Shown piece after piece: positions 61,600-64,000 of a DNA stretch of 64,000 bases; position 1 is the first letter of the stretch, and every line of letters begins with the position of its first letter. The notes beneath the pieces are model-generated. The model searched no databases. It worked only from the letters and a program-made list of their open reading frames with translations, and had not been told where the DNA came from. The stretch spans positions 310,001-374,000 of the forward strand of contig CAWGIM010000021.1 of the NCBI GenBank assembly GCA_963822615.1. Reading direction: 5' to 3'. The position numbers were made by a program, and so were the translations under genes. The DNA comes from Trebonia sp963822615 (GTDB lineage Bacteria; Actinomycetota; Actinomycetes; Streptosporangiales; Streptosporangiaceae).

Positions 61600-62508
61600 C
61601 TACCGGCCCTTGGGCTGGTACCAGCGCCCGACGACGCGCTGGGACAGCCAGCCGAAGAACACGAACACCGCGATGCCGAGGGCGCTCGCGGTGAGCACCG
61701 AGGCCCAGAGCTGCTCTCCCTCGGTGAGCGAGGTGTAGACGGTCATGTTGGTGCCGAGGCCGGCCTGGCCCTGCTTGAAGAACAGCTCGCCGACGATCGC
61801 GCCGATCACCGCCAGCCCGGCCGATGTCCGCAGGCCGGTGAAGATGGCGGGCAGCGCGGCCGGGAACTGCAGCTTCCACAGCCGGGTCCACCGGCCCGCC
61901 TTGTGCAGCGCGAACAGGTCGCGCATGCCCGCCTCGGCTGACTGCAGGCCGAACAGCGAGTTGGACACGATCGGGAAGAACGCGATGATCACCGTCACGA
62001 TCACCCGGGGGGTCAGCGCGAACCCGAAGAAGAAGCTCAGGAACGGGGTGAGGGCGAGGATCGGCACGGTCTGCAGCACCACCGCCCACGGGTAAAGCGC
62101 GTTCTCCACCCACTTGGCCTGGCTCATCGCGACGGCGGCACCGACGCCGAGCACGATCGCGATCGCGAACCCGGTGAACGTCACCCGGGCGGTCACGCCC
62201 AGCGCGTCCATCAGCGGGACGAAGTTCGACCAGGTGAAGAAGCCGACCTCGAGCACCCGGTGCGGCGGCGGGAGCATGAACCGCTGGTAGGAGTTGAGCA
62301 CCACCTCGGAGATGACGTACCAGATCCCGATGATGACCCCGGCCACCAGCAGCGGCAGGCCGTACCTGGTGCCGGCCGCGCGCGCGGCCGTCCCGGCGCC
62401 GCCCCGCCCGCCCGGTGCCGCCGGGCTGGCCACGGGGGCCACCACCCGTTCGGGACTGATCTGGTCGGTCACCCCGGCCTCGGTTCCGGTGTCGGCGGTG
62501 CTCATCAC
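61600..62508 (-). CDS. ABC transporter permease (SsuC/TauC type)
   Basis: 302-residue inner-membrane subunit with a Gly/Ala-rich N-terminus and six hydrophobic segments (from YGLPLLVAGVIIGIWYVISE to GIAVFVFFGWLSQRVVGRWY). The EAA loop that contacts the ATPase is GMRDLFALHKAGRWTRLWKL followed by QFPAALPAIFTGLRTSAGLA. It overlaps the ATPase gene by 4 bases. The first 20 codons include a copy of repeat A (62438-62461), translated DQISPERVVA. Confidence 0.92.
   Translation of the reverse strand: MMSTADTGTEAGVTDQISPERVVAPVASPAAPGGRGGAGTAARAAGTRYGLPLLVAGVIIGIWYVISEVVLNSYQRFMLPPPHRVLEVGFFTWSNFVPLMDALGVTARVTFTGFAIAIVLGVGAAVAMSQAKWVENALYPWAVVLQTVPILALTPFLSFFFGFALTPRVIVTVIIAFFPIVSNSLFGLQSAEAGMRDLFALHKAGRWTRLWKLQFPAALPAIFTGLRTSAGLAVIGAIVGELFFKQGQAGLGTNMTVYTSLTEGEQLWASVLTASALGIAVFVFFGWLSQRVVGRWYQPKGR
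62438..62461 (-). repeat. Dispersed repeat A, copy 8 (in the permease N-terminus)
   Basis: On the minus strand GATCAGTCCCGAACGGGTG then GTGGC, in the disordered N-terminal coding region. Three changes from the consensus. Confidence 0.6.
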
Positions 62509-63248
62509 ACGTCCCTCAGTTGAGCGGAAACCTCGCCGCAGAGCGCGGCGAACTCCGGGGTGTAGCGCAGCTCAGGTACCCGCGGGTACTCGAACGGGAC
62601 CGCGATGTCCGCGATCACCCGGCCCGGGCGGCCGCTCATCACCGCGACCCGGGTGGAGAGGAACACCGCCTCGGCGACCGAGTGGGTCACGAACAGCGCC
62701 GCGAACGAGCGCGCCTGATGGGTGCGCAGCAGCTCGTCGTTCAGCCGTTCCCGGGTGATCTCGTCCAGCGCGCCGAACGGCTCGTCGAACAGGAACACCT
62801 CCGGGTCGAGCACCAGCGACCGGGCCAGTGAGGCCCGCATCCGCATCCCCCCCGAGAGCTGGTGCGGCAGGTGCTTCTCGAAGCCGGTCAGCCCGACCAG
62901 GTCGAGCGCTTCCGCGATCCGCCGCCGCCGCTCGGCCTTGCCCATCTTCTCCAGCTCGGCGAACAGCGCCGCGTTCTGGTAGACGGTGCGCCAGGGCAGC
63001 AAGGTGGCGTCCTGGAAGACATAGCCGAGCCGCTTGGTACCGACCTCGACGCTGCCCTCGGTGATGCCGTCGAGTCCGCTCGCGATGCGCAGCAGCGTGC
63101 TCTTGCCGCAGCCGGAGGGGCCGACGACCGAGACGAACTCACCCGGCGCGACCTCCAGGCTGGCGTCCGCCAGGGCGGTCGTGCCGCCGTCGAACTTCTT
63201 GGTCACGCCGGAGAAACGCAACGCCGGAGCGCGGGTTGCCGTCGTCAT
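62505..63248 (-). CDS. ABC transporter ATP-binding protein (SsuB/TauB type)
   Basis: 247-residue ATPase: Walker A VVGPSGCGKSTLLR, Q-loop YVFQDATLLPWRTV, signature LSGGMRMRASLARSLVLDPE, Walker B VFLFDEPFGALDEITRERLN and the H-loop FVTHSVAEAVFL. It belongs to the nitrate/sulfonate/taurine group. It overlaps the deaminase-like gene (4 bases) and the permease gene (4 bases), so the operon is tightly coupled and should be read from beyond 64000. Confidence 0.95.
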   Translation of the reverse strand: MTTATRAPALRFSGVTKKFDGGTTALADASLEVAPGEFVSVVGPSGCGKSTLLRIASGLDGITEGSVEVGTKRLGYVFQDATLLPWRTVYQNAALFAELEKMGKAERRRRIAEALDLVGLTGFEKHLPHQLSGGMRMRASLARSLVLDPEVFLFDEPFGALDEITRERLNDELLRTHQARSFAALFVTHSVAEAVFLSTRVAVMSGRPGRVIADIAVPFEYPRVPELRYTPEFAALCGEVSAQLRDV

Positions 63249-64000
63249 GGGGCGGCTCCTTCCAGTTGCTGGGGAGAGGCAACGCGGCTGTGCACGGTGG
63301 TGCGGGCCACCACCCGGCCGGCCCGCCAGACGGTGCGCTGCGCGGGCGCCGCGCCCAGTGCTTCCAGCGCGTCCGCGGCCGGCATCGCGACCAGGTCGGC
63401 CGGGGCGCCGGGGGCGATAGCGACCGGCGGGAGCCCGAGCGCGGCCCGCGGCGCCGCGGTGACCGACGCCAGCGCTGCCTCCGGTGCGAGGTGACCGCAG
63501 GTCACCATCAGCGCGGCGACCTCGAGCGCGTCGCCCCGGCCGACCGGGTGGAACGGGTCGCGCAGGTTGTCACCGCCGGCCGCGACGCATGCGCCGGCCG
63601 CGCGCAGCGCCGCCACCGCGGTCAGGCCGCGCGGGGTGGCGGCCGGGCGGTCGCGCCCCTGCAGGTACAGGTTGGTCTGCGGGAGCGCCACCACGGCGAT
63701 CTTCGCGCGGGCGACCGCTTCCGCCACCCGCTGCTGGGTCGGCGCGTCCTGGACGCCCAGGCTCACGCAGTGGCTGGCGGTCACCGGGTGCGCGAAGCCG
63801 GTCCTGATGACCAGGTCGGTCATCGTCTCCAGGGTCAGCCGGGCCGGGTTGAGGGTCTCGTCGGTGTGCAGGTCAAGCGGCACCCCGGCGTCACCCGCCG
63901 CGTCCAGGCAGATGCCCACCGCCCGGTCCGGCTCCGGGTCCAGGTGGGGGGCGCCGCCGGCGATGTCGGCGCCTTCCTGCAGTGCGCGGCGCAGGTCCTT
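63245..64000 (-). CDS. Cytosine-deaminase-like amidohydrolase, 5' end outside the window
   Basis: The frame is open to the end of the window, so only the C-terminal 251 residues are seen. LRRALQEGADIAGGAPHLDP, LDLHTDETLNPARLTLETMT (HxD), TASHCVSLG (metal-ligand His), VALPQTNLYLQGRD, CVAAGGDNLRDPFHPVGRGD (late Asp in GGDN) and EVAALMVTCGHLAP match CodA-type cytosine deaminases and related N-heterocycle deaminases of the amidohydrolase superfamily. Relatives also act on isocytosine, 5-methylcytosine, creatinine or triazines. As the first visible gene of the importer operon it points to a nitrogen heterocycle as substrate. Confidence 0.88.
   Translation of the reverse strand, partial: KDLRRALQEGADIAGGAPHLDPEPDRAVGICLDAAGDAGVPLDLHTDETLNPARLTLETMTDLVIRTGFAHPVTASHCVSLGVQDAPTQQRVAEAVARAKIAVVALPQTNLYLQGRDRPAATPRGLTAVAALRAAGACVAAGGDNLRDPFHPVGRGDALEVAALMVTCGHLAPEAALASVTAAPRAALGLPPVAIAPGAPADLVAMPAADALEALGAAPAQRTVWRAGRVVARTTVHSRVASPQQLEGAAP

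Noticed and set aside
1..64000. tRNA, rRNA, tmRNA, integrase, transposase or phage structural genes
   Set aside because: Scanned for T-arm motifs, CCA ends and characteristic protein motifs; none could be supported.

Overview
The window is very GC-rich and densely coded. It carries a housekeeping gene order typical of Actinomycetota (ftsK, RodZ-like HTH gene, rimO, pgsA, cinA, clgR; then DUF3046, recA, recX, rny, miaB, miaA). Lipoproteins, Pro/Ala/Gly-rich linkers, GTG starts and a TANNNT -10 box a few bases before many starts also fit a filamentous actinomycete, perhaps near Streptosporangiales. The genus cannot be fixed from sequence alone. No rRNA, tRNA, CRISPR array, prophage or insertion sequence was seen.

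Layout: 0-25.6 kb is the conserved block above, interleaved with a partial GNAT gene, an Rrf2-type regulator, a YCII protein, an Lhr-type helicase, a lipoprotein, a septum-formation-like membrane protein and an S9 peptidase. 25.6-31.8 kb holds two membrane-anchored exported proteins with long disordered repeat regions, separated by a 1.2 kb gap rich in repeats. 31.8-37.8 kb is a minus-strand glyoxylate/glycolate operon (aceB, a fused glcD-glcE, glcF). 38.0-43.9 kb holds a HelD/UvrD-like helicase coupled to a patatin, then a small protein and glmS behind a palindrome and a good promoter. 44.0-51.4 kb holds a PAS-GAF-SpoIIE phosphatase, two DUF2993 proteins and a divergent FHA-FHA-ABC transporter. 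51.4-64.0 kb consists of two convergent operons of catabolic enzymes: M19 dipeptidase, MBL hydrolase, XRE-cupin regulator, LLM flavoenzyme, creatininase-family enzyme and phytoene-desaturase-like FAD enzyme on the plus strand; Rieske oxygenase, FAD-linked oxidase, NMT1-type ABC importer and cytosine-deaminase-like hydrolase on the minus strand. I read this as one uncharacterised uptake and degradation module for a nitrogen-containing, probably cyclic, compound.

Three small dispersed repeat families are the most unusual sequence feature. Family A (core CCGAACGGGTGCGGCTGA, nine copies) lies after stop codons but also inside four reading frames. Family B is a long hairpin of about 50 bp, two copies, each at the 3' end of a gene. 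Family C is a palindrome built on TTTCCGTGATCATG. Separately, six genes (pgsA, lhr, the septum-formation-like gene, recX, the S9 peptidase and the SpoIIE phosphatase) show a break of reading frame in G/C runs. That density suggests base-calling or assembly indels rather than real pseudogenes.
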